Shown: positions 32,632-41,034 of the stretch, one piece after another
Position numbering within the stretch: position 1 is the first letter of the stretch
Layout: the number at the start of each line of letters is the position of its first letter
Assembly (NCBI RefSeq): GCF_000372745.1
Contig: NZ_KB889700.1
Coordinates: 1 to 55,491, forward strand
Length of the DNA: 55,491 nt
Source of the DNA: Embleya scabrispora DSM 41855
GTDB taxonomy: Bacteria > Actinomycetota > Actinomycetes > Streptomycetales > Streptomycetaceae
Direction: 5' to 3'
The notes under the pieces: model-generated
The model's input: only the letters and a program-made list of their open reading frames with translations
Database searches by the model: none
What the model was told of the DNA's origin: nothing
Position numbers and translations under genes: made by a program

Positions 32632-34851
32632 TCACCGTGGCGGGCGTTCCAGGCGCAGCCCGAGCACCCCGTCGGCCATGCCCAGCACGATGTATCCCTG
32701 CACCGCCACGGCGATCCCGGTCACCGGCGCGCCCAGGTTCAGATCGACGGCCGTGTCGTCGCCCGGTCGGCGCAGCCGGACCAGACCGTCCGCCCAGGCC
32801 GCCGCGATCAGCAGGCCCTCGGTGGTCCGTTCGCAGGCGAGCGCGGTCACCGCGGTCGCCCGCGCGTCGAGCGGGTCCGTGGCCGGGTCCGCGCCCGGGC
32901 TCCACATCCGCACCCGGCCGTCCCGGCCGCCGCTGAGCAGCAGCGGCGGCTCGCCGTCCGCGCCGGTGCGCACCGCCGCGAGTGCGGTGACCGGGCCGGT
33001 GTGCAGCGGCGCGGACAACACCCCGCGCGGGGGTGGCTCACCGCCCGGCACGCCCGGCGGCGAACCGTGGCACCAGACGCCGCCGTCGACGTCGCCGACC
33101 GCCGGCAGCGGGTGTGCGCACAGCACGGTCAACTCGGCCCCGCATGTGTTGACCAGCCGCTGGAAGGCGGCCTCCAAGGCGCCGCGCGGGCCGTGGTAGG
33201 CGGCGTCGAGGACGTCCACGCCGCCCCACCGGTTCAGCGTGGTGACCCGGCCGCCGTAGGTGCTCGCGAGGGCGCGCAGCGGGAGCGGCCCGGAGCCGGC
33301 GACTACGCGGCCGGTGATCGTGCCGTCGGCGCCGGCGACGGTACGGATCACGCCGGTGTCGTCGACCAGCAGCACCCGACCGGCCAGGCCGCCGCGGCCC
33401 GCGGTCGCCGCCGCCGCCGGCCCCGGCCAGCGGTCCGGGCGGTGTGTGTCGCCCTCGCCCCAGCGGGCCCACTCGGCCCGCCAGCCCGGCGACGTGGAGC
33501 GCTCGGTGAGCATGCGCGCGGCCGCGTCGTCGCGGCCGAGCCGGTGCACCGCGAGCAGCGCCGCGCGGGCCGCCGGCGCGGGTTGCCCGAGCAGCGTGCC
33601 GAACGCGCCGCGAAACGCGGCCTGGGCGGGCTGCGCCCACTGCCCCGTGGCCACCAGGGCACCGGCCACCGTCTGCGGCCGGGCCAGCGCCTGTACGACC
33701 GGGTCGGCGGCCAGCGCCGCGGCGTCGCCGATCCGCACGCTGTGCGCCAGGATCGCCGAGATGCGCTCCTCGCCCGCGTCGTACAGTCCCGCGAGGTCGG
33801 TGATGCCGGCGTCCGCCGCGTGCCGCAGCGCGGTGTGTACCCGGCCCGGGCGGTCGGGGCCGGCGCTCTCCGGGCGTTGCCCGAGCACGAACTCGGCGAG
33901 CGGCCCGGCCGGCAGCGCCCACGTATCGCCCCCCTCGAACACCGCGGGGAACACGCGTGTCGCGTGTTCGATCGTCGCGGCGGCGGTCCCGGGGTCGGCC
34001 GCCGGGTACAGCGCGGTCAGTGCCCGTTCCCACTGGTGGGCCGAGAGCGGCAGGTCGAGCCCGAACAACGCGGCCACGGCCGAGCGCACGTCCTCGGGCA
34101 GGGTCGCCCACCAGGTCTGGTGGATCCCTGCCGCCCGCTCCGGCAGGCCGCCGGGAGTGTTGTCGTTCGGCGGGGCGGGCGACAGCGCCCCGTCCACGCG
34201 GGCGGCCAGTCGGGCCAGTCCGGGATGCGGAAAGGCGGCGTCGGCGCCGAACGGCGACGTGAGGGATGAACCGGTCGCGAGTTCGGCGTACCAGCGCTCG
34301 AATCGGCCGGGATGGGTCCAGCGGGGTTCGTCCAGGTTCAGTGCGGCGGGCGCGGCGACGCCGCCGAACGCTGCCCGGGTGTCCGGCCCGGCGCACTCCA
34401 TCAGGAGTCGTACGTGCGGAAGTCGGAGCAGTGGGTCGAGTAACTCGGCGACGATCCGGGCGCCTTCGCCGGGCAGGCCGGGCAGGCCGGCGTGGTCCGG
34501 GTCGGCGACCGCGATCACCGTGCGTCGGGGGTCGAGCGCCACCGCGGCGATCAGTTGTCGGGGCGTGCGGGCGGCGACGCCCAGGTGGGCGGCCAGTTCC
34601 GCGACGACGCCGGGCACGGTGAGGCCGGCGGCCGGCACGAACGCGTGCAGTCGGCGGGCGGGCGGGGTGTCGTCCGTGGCGGTGGCGGCGTACAACCAGG
34701 CCAGCAGGTGCGACTTGCCCGAACCCGACGAGCCGCCGACCAGGCACAGGCGGGGTGACCGCTCGTCGTCCAGCCAGCCCAGCAGCGCGCGGGCGGCCAG
34801 GTGCCGGCCGGCGCCCATGTGCGGCAGTCGATGCCCGTCGTTGTCGACCAC
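32632..34851 (-). CDS. P-loop NTPase with WD40-like C-terminus, toxin-locus associated
   Basis: 739 residues. The Walker A motif GGSSGSGKSHLL is at about residues 39-50. A candidate Walker B-like strand, RTVIAVADPDHAG (about 115-127), follows, and the stretch up to 460 is helical, in the STAND/AAA-like style. From about residue 500 it turns to beta strands, including a clear WD40-like unit, VTALAAVRTGADG...LLLSGGRDGRVRMW. It has no signal peptide. The combination resembles streptomycete NTPases sitting beside SUKH genes (from memory). The role could be regulation, chaperoning or resistance. It begins 36 nt after the upstream gene on the same strand, so cotranscription is likely. Confidence 0.78.
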   Translation of the reverse strand: MVDNDGHRLPHMGAGRHLAARALLGWLDDERSPRLCLVGGSSGSGKSHLLAWLYAATATDDTPPARRLHAFVPAAGLTVPGVVAELAAHLGVAARTPRQLIAAVALDPRRTVIAVADPDHAGLPGLPGEGARIVAELLDPLLRLPHVRLLMECAGPDTRAAFGGVAAPAALNLDEPRWTHPGRFERWYAELATGSSLTSPFGADAAFPHPGLARLAARVDGALSPAPPNDNTPGGLPERAAGIHQTWWATLPEDVRSAVAALFGLDLPLSAHQWERALTALYPAADPGTAAATIEHATRVFPAVFEGGDTWALPAGPLAEFVLGQRPESAGPDRPGRVHTALRHAADAGITDLAGLYDAGEERISAILAHSVRIGDAAALAADPVVQALARPQTVAGALVATGQWAQPAQAAFRGAFGTLLGQPAPAARAALLAVHRLGRDDAAARMLTERSTSPGWRAEWARWGEGDTHRPDRWPGPAAAATAGRGGLAGRVLLVDDTGVIRTVAGADGTITGRVVAGSGPLPLRALASTYGGRVTTLNRWGGVDVLDAAYHGPRGALEAAFQRLVNTCGAELTVLCAHPLPAVGDVDGGVWCHGSPPGVPGGEPPPRGVLSAPLHTGPVTALAAVRTGADGEPPLLLSGGRDGRVRMWSPGADPATDPLDARATAVTALACERTTEGLLIAAAWADGLVRLRRPGDDTAVDLNLGAPVTGIAVAVQGYIVLGMADGVLGLRLERPPR

Positions 34852-34887
34852 GGTTTCCGTCCCCCGATTCGTGGTGCCGCTGACCGG

Positions 34888-35727
34888 TCAGCGATTGTCG
34901 GCCTGCTCCGCGACGTGTGTCATCAGGGCCCGGACGCCGTCCTCCCGCGACTGCGCGCTCTCCCCGTAGCCGAAGCTGTGGGTGAACTCGGCGTCGGGAA
35001 ACAGTCGGCCCATCCACAGCGCACAGTAGTGGCCGGGCATCAGGCACGGCTCCAGCTCGCAGTACACCCGCAGGACGTCCCCGGCCGGCACACCCCCGGC
35101 CGACAGGCGGTACCACAGCAGTTCCTCGGGGTGCGGCAGTCCCGGCCGGGACACCTCGGTCACGATCTGCCTGTTCCCGTCCGCGTCCAGGACCTCGAAC
35201 GCGGCCGAGCCGGCGATGTTCAGTGGGAGCCGCACATCGTCCAGCACCCGAGGCCACCACGCCTCCCGCTCGGCGAACGCGGCCGGGTCGAGCGCGAGCA
35301 GTTCCTCGCGCAAGTCGCGAAAGAGCGGGAAGCCCTCGACCGGCTCGTCCACCGCGGCGATCCGGGGCAACGCCTGATCGAGCGTCAGCAGCCCGGCGGC
35401 GAACGCCTCCACGCTGCTCGCGACGGGCATCTCCGGCAGATCGACGCCCAGGAACAGGGCCCGGACCGAGCCGTCGGCGGCGACGTAGATCTCCGCGCCC
35501 TGATCGGTGCCGAGCCGGACCCGCTCACGCACCGCGGGATCGGGCAGCGACTCCCCGACCGCGTCGGCGAACGCCCCGAGCGTGACGGGATGTTCGTCGT
35601 CCGCGCCGATGAAGTACGCGCCGACCTGCACGGGCATCGGCACACCGGCGAGTTGCGGCGAACTCGAAAAGCGCAGTCCGTCCCGGCCGAAGCGTTGACG
35701 GAGGGCGGCGGAGAGGTCGGAGTCCAT
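34888..35727 (-). CDS. SUKH-4-like protein fused to a deaminase-like domain
   Basis: 279 residues. The N-terminal 130 residues look like a SUKH-4 module (RLGTDQGAEIYVAADGSVRALFLG, then VASSVEAFAAGLLTLDQAL). The last 110 hold a deaminase-like segment: RVYCELEPCLMPGHYCALWM at about 221-239, with the second zinc-site pattern PC...C (Cys228 and Cys235), then FTHSFGYGESAQSREDG. The first zinc/catalytic HxE motif is absent where the fold needs it. It could be an inactive decoy or regulator bound to a toxin, or a differently built enzyme. It lies between SUKH-4 and NTPase genes. An upstream GATACT 9 nt before the ATG hints at its own short-leader promoter. Confidence 0.75.
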   Translation of the reverse strand: MDSDLSAALRQRFGRDGLRFSSSPQLAGVPMPVQVGAYFIGADDEHPVTLGAFADAVGESLPDPAVRERVRLGTDQGAEIYVAADGSVRALFLGVDLPEMPVASSVEAFAAGLLTLDQALPRIAAVDEPVEGFPLFRDLREELLALDPAAFAEREAWWPRVLDDVRLPLNIAGSAAFEVLDADGNRQIVTEVSRPGLPHPEELLWYRLSAGGVPAGDVLRVYCELEPCLMPGHYCALWMGRLFPDAEFTHSFGYGESAQSREDGVRALMTHVAEQADNR

Positions 35728-35787
35728 GGTGATTCGAGTATCTCTCTTTCGACGGCGGGCCCGAGGTACGGCTCGATGTCCGCGCGA

Positions 35788-36372
35788 TCAGCGCAGCGGA
35801 TACAGGCCGTCGATGTACGAACCGAAATAGGGAATCCACAGGCTTTCGCCGCGGAAGGGAATCGGATCCAGCGGCTCGATCCGGGCCCGAATCGAGTCCG
35901 CGACGCGCCGGTACTCCTCGTTGCCCGGGCCCGTGCTCCCGGGTCGCGTGCGCGGGGTCCGCGTCCACAGGAGACACAGCATCGTGCACAACGAGGAGAG
36001 GTCGCCGTTGATCTCGCAGTACTCCGATCCGCCGTCCGCGAAGGCATGGATCCGGCCGGTCTTCAGCTGGAGGAAGATGTACCACTGTTGGATTCCGCCG
36101 AGCACGAGCACCGGACCGACGCCGTCGAGTTCGGGCAGATCGACCCCGTCGTCCGGGTCGCCGAGGTCCAGCAGGCGCGACGCCCGCGCGCCCGGTTCGC
36201 CGGCCAGGGCCGGGGCCATCTGGAACAGCCCCTGCGGGATCCCCACGTCGCACAGGAAGTCCAGGTCCTCGACCCGTCCCGGGACCTCGGCGAGCTCGGC
36301 ACGCGAGGCGCGCACCACCCGGTCCTCGGGGAAGACCTCCAGCAGGCCGCGGCGGTCGATGTCGAAGATCAT
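35788..36372 (-). CDS. SUKH-4 family immunity protein
   Basis: 194 residues, cytosolic. The SUKH fold appears as VLVLGGIQQWYIFLQLKTGRIHAFADGGSEYCEINGDLSSLCTMLCLLW, the SUKH-4 core, with the glycine/alanine-flanked strand pair and the final helix. SUKH proteins bind and neutralise polymorphic toxins, including nucleases and deaminases (family knowledge). GGAG 6 nt before the ATG fixes the start. It is the first gene after the toxin (112 nt gap), the usual place for the cognate immunity gene. Confidence 0.85.
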   Translation of the reverse strand: MIFDIDRRGLLEVFPEDRVVRASRAELAEVPGRVEDLDFLCDVGIPQGLFQMAPALAGEPGARASRLLDLGDPDDGVDLPELDGVGPVLVLGGIQQWYIFLQLKTGRIHAFADGGSEYCEINGDLSSLCTMLCLLWTRTPRTRPGSTGPGNEEYRRVADSIRARIEPLDPIPFRGESLWIPYFGSYIDGLYPLR

Positions 36373-36484
36373 GAATCACTCCAGCTGTGTCCGGCGCCTT
36401 CGGCCCTCTCCCGGGCCTACCGGCCGCCTGCCCGGCCTTTCGAACCGCCTGCCGCCGTTCCGGCGGCTTCGAGTCTGCGGATCC

Positions 36485-37879
36485 CTACGGATATTGGTAC
36501 GTGTATACACCGGCCAGCGGGCCGGTGTTGCCCGCGGCGTGCTGCTGCTGCAGGTCGTGCATGTACAGGTTGAAGGGGCCGTTGCGGTCCGCGCCGTCGA
36601 GCCGGCGCGAATCGAAGTCGGCGACGTGGCTCACCTCCAACGGAGCGTTTCGGCCGCTGCCGTTGAGGTGCATGTCCACCCAGATGTCACACCCGGCGCC
36701 ACCGGTCTTGGGGAAGGGCTGGCACGGTGCCCGCTCGGTATAGAGCCGGGTCACGTCGTTCTGCATGCCGTTGTGCACCATCGGCAGGCCGATCGCCCGC
36801 TCGGAGTGCCCGCCGTTGTTGCCGCTGCTGCCCACCAGGATGAAATCGCCGCTGCGTCCGGAGGGATCCTGGTAATGCAGCGAGGCGTAGTTGTTGCCGC
36901 CGTAGTCGCTCTGTGCCCGGCGCACGTCCTCGACGGCTTGGGACAGGTCCGTGGGCTGTTGCAGGGGCTGTGATTGCACGGGGGTGCGCGGAGTGGGATT
37001 TCCGGTGTTGTTCTGTTCTTCCTTCGCGTACTTGTCGTAGCGGCCCTTGCCGCCGGGCACCGGCACACGTTTCGGTTTGCCGCGCGGAGTGACCTCGGGA
37101 TTTCCGTCCTTGTCGGTCTTGATGTTGACCTTTATCGTGCCGTCCGGATTCAGTACCCGGTCGATACCGGAATTGCCGCCGGGTCGGACCGGGACGAGTT
37201 TGCCGTCGACCAGTTGATGGACCCGGCCGTCCTCGTCGACGAAGTACACGGGTGTGCGACCTTGCCCGGGCCGACCCTGACCGGACCCGCCCGGGTTCTT
37301 GCCGTCACCCGCGCCGGTCGGGCTGTCGCCGCCGCCGGGTTTCCTCGGGTCCGGGCCGCCGATCCGCTTCCCGAACCGCTTGAGGTTCTCCTCCTCGGTC
37401 GCGGTCGTGCGTTTGGCGCTCGTGCGCACATTGCCGGCGGTCTTGGCCACGGCCTGCTGGAGCGCGCCGCCGGCGCGGGAGTGGCCGGTGGACAACGGCT
37501 CGAAGACCTTGCCGAAGGTCTGCCCGAGGCTGTCCTTGTTCCAGAACGAGCCCTTGGCCTGGAGCACGCCGGTCAACTTGGTGTGCGCGGCCTCGATCCG
37601 GGCGGCGGAGGCGTCGATGCCTCGGGCGCCGGACTCGACGTGCTCCGGGACGTGCTTGAACCCGTTGGTGCCGGTGGGTGGCGGGCCGACGGGCTTGCCA
37701 CCGGGTGCGCCGCCGTCCGTGGGCGGTGTACCGCCGGGCTTGCCCGAGGTGTCGGTGGTACCGGGCCGCTTGGGCGCCTTGGGCACGGCCGCCGGCGCGT
37801 CGCCCGGCTTCGATGCGCCGGGCGCGTCGTGTCCGTTGCCCGAATCGCCGCCCTTCGGACCCTTGTGCGTCTTGCTCAT
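36485..37879 (-). CDS. WXG-like polymorphic toxin with C-terminal zinc deaminase domain
   Basis: 464 residues from the ATG at 37879 (MSKTHKGPKGGDSG). Layout: a disordered Gly/Pro/Lys-rich head (1-75); a helical WXG100-like domain (about 76-170) with FWNKDSLGQTF, Trp113; a Gly/Pro-rich linker; a middle segment with beta-turn repeats such as VYFVDEDGRVHQLVDGKLVPV; and a C-terminal deaminase domain (about 315-464). That domain has GHSERAI (His358, Glu360) and YTERAPC (Cys386) with GAGC (Cys397), the HxE...PC...C zinc signature of cytidine-deaminase-like toxins. It resembles the HSE/TERxPC bacterial toxin families; the exact one is unsure. It is probably exported by a type VII-like route or acts at cell contact. 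An upstream GTG at 37990 is less likely. Confidence 0.85.
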   Translation of the reverse strand: MSKTHKGPKGGDSGNGHDAPGASKPGDAPAAVPKAPKRPGTTDTSGKPGGTPPTDGGAPGGKPVGPPPTGTNGFKHVPEHVESGARGIDASAARIEAAHTKLTGVLQAKGSFWNKDSLGQTFGKVFEPLSTGHSRAGGALQQAVAKTAGNVRTSAKRTTATEEENLKRFGKRIGGPDPRKPGGGDSPTGAGDGKNPGGSGQGRPGQGRTPVYFVDEDGRVHQLVDGKLVPVRPGGNSGIDRVLNPDGTIKVNIKTDKDGNPEVTPRGKPKRVPVPGGKGRYDKYAKEEQNNTGNPTPRTPVQSQPLQQPTDLSQAVEDVRRAQSDYGGNNYASLHYQDPSGRSGDFILVGSSGNNGGHSERAIGLPMVHNGMQNDVTRLYTERAPCQPFPKTGGAGCDIWVDMHLNGSGRNAPLEVSHVADFDSRRLDGADRNGPFNLYMHDLQQQHAAGNTGPLAGVYTYQYP

Positions 37880-38183
37880 CGCCGATCGCCTCCCCGTAGG
37901 CCGTCGCGCGCGTTCGACGCTCCGGGAGGAGGCGGACGCAACCCGCCGAGGTGCGCTCGTGCGCGGAAGAGCCCGATCGGGCCGCCGCACGAACTACCCC
38001 CGTAGTGACCGAACGACGCTGCCAAACCTACGTTCGGTGCCCGGCGAGGCCAACCGGAATCGAGTCAAGTAATGCAAAGCGCAGGGAAGTTCGCGGGGCT
38101 TCCCTCGTCGTGGAGCCCGGCCGCGACGGACGCCGCGCCCGCGTCGGGCGAGCGGGAGCCCCGGGCACGCCGGAGGCGTGTTC

Positions 38184-38203
38184 GCCGAGGCGGGCGCCTC
38201 GGC
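38184..38203. terminator. Hairpin GCCGAGGCG/CGCCTCGGC
   Basis: Perfect 9-bp arms with a 2-nt centre (38184-38192, 38195-38203), about 175 nt past the kinase stop. Confidence 0.4.
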
Positions 38204-38321
38204 GGGGCGTGCACGTACCGGGCGGGTGTCGGCGATCGCACCGACCGGGGTGGCCTCGGCTACGGGGCGTCCACATCCACCGAGGCGTCGGCCCGCGTTG
38301 CGGCAGTCGACGCGAAGCGGT

Positions 38322-38347
38322 CGGGCCCGCCGGACGGCCGGCGGGCC
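38322..38347 (-). terminator. Terminator hairpin after kinase gene
   Basis: Perfect 11-bp stem (GGGCCCGCCGG at 38322-38332, CCGGCGGGCCC at 38337-38347) with a 4-nt loop ACGG, about 32 nt after the kinase stop on the minus strand. It separates the kinase from the toxin locus. Confidence 0.75.
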
Positions 38348-38378
38348 CTGGGTGAGACCGGGTGCGTGTGGTCGGCGG

Positions 38379-40712
38379 CTATCGCGCCTGGTCCGCCCCG
38401 GCCGGGGTGTGTTCGGCGGCGGGGGCCGTGCCGGGGGAGGGTGGTGAGCCGGCCGCCGCCTTGCCGCGTACGGCGAGTACGGCCGACACCAGGGCGGCCA
38501 GGCCGGCCAGGCCCGCCAACACCGAGATGCCGGGCAGGATGACGCCCAGGACGACGTTCTGCGCCTCGCGCCACGCGGAGTCGGTGAGTCGGAACAGCCC
38601 TATTCCGACGGCGGTCACCCCCAGGAGCGCGATCACCGCGTGCCAGATCACCGGGTTGGCCGGCCGTGGGTCGGTTGCCGGCCCGGGAGCCGGCGGGAAC
38701 GGCGTACCGGTCGGGAGCGGCGACGCCTGAGGCGCGGCGGCGACGGGCGCACCGGCCGGAATCGGCGGGGCGGCGGGAAGCATCTCGTCCCACGCGTTCA
38801 GGCGCGGCGGCGCCGGCGCCGCGGACCCGTGGGCGACCTTGACGGTCTCGTCGTCGGTGCGTCCGCGCGCGGGCACGCCCGGCCCGTGCGCGACCTTGAC
38901 GGTCTCGTCGTCGGTGCCGCCGGGCGCGGGGGAGTCCGGGTCCCGGGCGACCTTGACGGTCTCGGCGGCGGTGCCGCGCCGGATGGCCGGTACCCGGACC
39001 GGCGCGCCGCCGTCGTAGGGCTCCTTGGCCGCGGGCTTGTCGGCGGCCGGCGCGTCGTCGTCCTTGCCGATCGGAACGGCGGGCGTCGCCACGGGAGTCG
39101 TCGCGTCCGCGTCGGGGTCGACCCTGCCCGCCCCGGGAGCCGACTTCACACCGCGGCCATCGTCGTCCGTACCGACCGCCGGTTTCGCCGCGGGAGTTGC
39201 GTCGTCGGCCGGGGTGTCGGAGGTCGCGGCAGGTTTCCCGGTGCTCTTCTTGCCTGTCCGTACGGCCGGTGTCGCCACGGGGGTCGCGTCGTCGTCGGCC
39301 GGTGCGCCGGGAGTCGCGGCCGGCTTTTTGGTGCTCTTCCCGCCCGTGCGTACGGCGGGTGTGGCGACCGGGGTCGCGTCGTCGGCCTCGTCCGCACTCG
39401 CGGCGGCGGCGGGCGTGGCCGACTTCGCGTCGTCCTCGGCGCCGGCCTTGCCGGTGCGGCCTTTCGAGGTCGCCTTGCCCGCGCCCTTCCCGGGCGCCCG
39501 TGCGGCGGGCGTGGCCACCGGGGTCGCGTCGCCTTCATCGCCCGTGACGTTGTCGTCCCGGTCCGCGTCGGCCTTCGCCGCCGGCTTCTTGGCGCCCTTC
39601 CCGCCCGCGCGCACGGCGGGCGTGGCCACGGGAGTCGCATCGTCTTCGGCCTCGGCATCCCGGCCCTCGGCGGTTCGCTTCGCCGGTGTCGCCACCGGCG
39701 TCGAGTCCGCATCGGCCGGCTCCGTGGTCGCCGGCGCGGCCGGTGCGGGCACCTCGGCCGTCTCCGGGTCCTCCGCCTCGTCCCCGTCGCCCGAGCCCGC
39801 CCGCTCGGCGGCACCGGAAGCCGAATCCGAGCCCGAATCCGAGCCCGTGTCGACACCCGCGGACGCGGAGCGTGCGGAGAGTGCGGCCACGTCGTCCGGA
39901 AGCCAGTCCACGCCCGGATCCGCGGCAGCGAACCGTGCCACCAGGTCGGCCGCCGAAGGCCGCGCCGTGGGACGCTTCTTCAGGCAGTCGGCGACGATCT
40001 CGCGTAGCCAGTCCGGGAGTTCCGTCAGGTCCGGCATCTCGCGCACGACCTTCTGCGCGATCTCGGCGACCGACCCCGCACCGAACGGCGCCACGCCGGC
40101 CGCATGGCACAGCACCCCGCCCAGTGCGAACACGTCGATCGCCGGGCCTATGGAGCCGCCGGTGACCTGCTCCGGCGCGGGCAGCCCGGGTACGTCCACG
40201 ACGCCCGTGCGGGTCATCCCGGCCGAACCGAGCGCCCGGGCCAGCGCGTAGTCCGCGACGCGCGGCCCGTCCGCCGCGAGCAGCACGTTCGCGGGCTTGA
40301 GGTCACGGTGCGTCAGGCCGGCCTCGTGGATCGCCGCGAGCCCCTCGGCCAACCCCGCGCCGAGCGCCCGCAACGTGTGTTCCGGAAGCGGTCCGTGCGC
40401 CGCGACCGCCGTCTCCAGGGACGGGCCGGCAACGTGCTCGACGACCAGCCACGGCGGCGTGCCGTCCGGGTCCGCGTCCAGCACGTGCGCGACGTGGGTA
40501 CCGCCGACCTCCTGCGCGGTCGTGACGTCCTTGCGGAAGCGCTCGACGAACGTCGTGTCGGACGCCAGATCCGGCCGCACGAGTTTGACCGTGACGTGCT
40601 CACCGCCCGGCGCGCGCCCGAGGAACACCGCCCCCAGGCCACCCTGCCCCAGTCGGGCCGACAGTCGATACCGCCCGACAACCCCGGGATCGCCCGGCTT
40701 CAGCGGATCCAT
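38379..40712 (-). CDS. Ser/Thr protein kinase with DYA motif and TPVATPA-repeat tail
   Basis: 777 residues from the ATG at 40712, with GGAGGGGG upstream. N-terminal Hanks-type kinase (about 15-275): glycine loop LGQGGLGAVFLG, a Lys in VTVKLV, catalytic HRDLKPANVLL, and the APE region GLPAPEQV. The magnesium motif reads VADYALA, so DFG is DYA. Activity is uncertain, since Asp is kept but Phe and Gly are changed. A long disordered acidic/Ala/Pro tail (about 290-650) has six exact TPVATPA repeats plus a degraded seventh, then three ETVKVA repeats. Two membrane helices near the C-terminus (VIWHAVIALLGVTAVGIGLF and ILPGISVLAGLAGLAALVSAVLAV) place the kinase in the cytosol. Confidence 0.85.
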   Translation of the reverse strand: MDPLKPGDPGVVGRYRLSARLGQGGLGAVFLGRAPGGEHVTVKLVRPDLASDTTFVERFRKDVTTAQEVGGTHVAHVLDADPDGTPPWLVVEHVAGPSLETAVAAHGPLPEHTLRALGAGLAEGLAAIHEAGLTHRDLKPANVLLAADGPRVADYALARALGSAGMTRTGVVDVPGLPAPEQVTGGSIGPAIDVFALGGVLCHAAGVAPFGAGSVAEIAQKVVREMPDLTELPDWLREIVADCLKKRPTARPSAADLVARFAAADPGVDWLPDDVAALSARSASAGVDTGSDSGSDSASGAAERAGSGDGDEAEDPETAEVPAPAAPATTEPADADSTPVATPAKRTAEGRDAEAEDDATPVATPAVRAGGKGAKKPAAKADADRDDNVTGDEGDATPVATPAARAPGKGAGKATSKGRTGKAGAEDDAKSATPAAAASADEADDATPVATPAVRTGGKSTKKPAATPGAPADDDATPVATPAVRTGKKSTGKPAATSDTPADDATPAAKPAVGTDDDGRGVKSAPGAGRVDPDADATTPVATPAVPIGKDDDAPAADKPAAKEPYDGGAPVRVPAIRRGTAAETVKVARDPDSPAPGGTDDETVKVAHGPGVPARGRTDDETVKVAHGSAAPAPPRLNAWDEMLPAAPPIPAGAPVAAAPQASPLPTGTPFPPAPGPATDPRPANPVIWHAVIALLGVTAVGIGLFRLTDSAWREAQNVVLGVILPGISVLAGLAGLAALVSAVLAVRGKAAAGSPPSPGTAPAAEHTPAGADQAR

Positions 40713-41034
40713 GACTGCCGCCCCCTCCATGTACGTGCCGTGCCAAGGCAGGGAGCGGCCGCAGGGCATACCACCGGCCCTGTCTGTCTCGCCTCCCCGC
40801 GGACTGTGCCGCAGCCTACCCTTCGAGCCGGGACCCCACCGAGGACCGGGACGAGCCTGTCGACGTCCCGTATCCCTTCTGTCGATCTTCCGCCGCCGGC
40901 GCCGCGGCATCCTCGGATCGCCGGGACATGTCCCGATTCGCGCCTTTGACCACGCTCCGCGTGCCCGGCTAGCTTCACCGCAACACGCGGTGACACCCGG
41001 CAACATCACCCCGCACGGCGAGGGAGCTCAACCG
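40713..41034. promoter_or_regulatory. Divergent region between kinase and uricase
   Basis: About 320 nt. A good plus-strand promoter is present: TTGACC (40946-40951), an 18-nt spacer, TAGCTT (40970-40975), giving a leader of about 55 nt. The kinase promoter is not obvious. Confidence 0.6.

Larger units (their letters stand above)
37880..38378. other. Intergenic region upstream of toxin
   Basis: About 500 nt with no gene I can support. Two hairpins (38184-38203; 38322-38347) fit ends of the kinase transcript. The rest should hold the toxin promoter; I find no convincing -35/-10 on the minus strand. Confidence 0.5.

Noticed and set aside
36974-38005. 343-residue plus-strand frame over the toxin
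   Set aside because: Antisense shadow of the deaminase toxin.
37880-38378. Small genes in the gap before the toxin
   Set aside because: All open frames are basic, Pro/Arg-rich and without ribosome sites.
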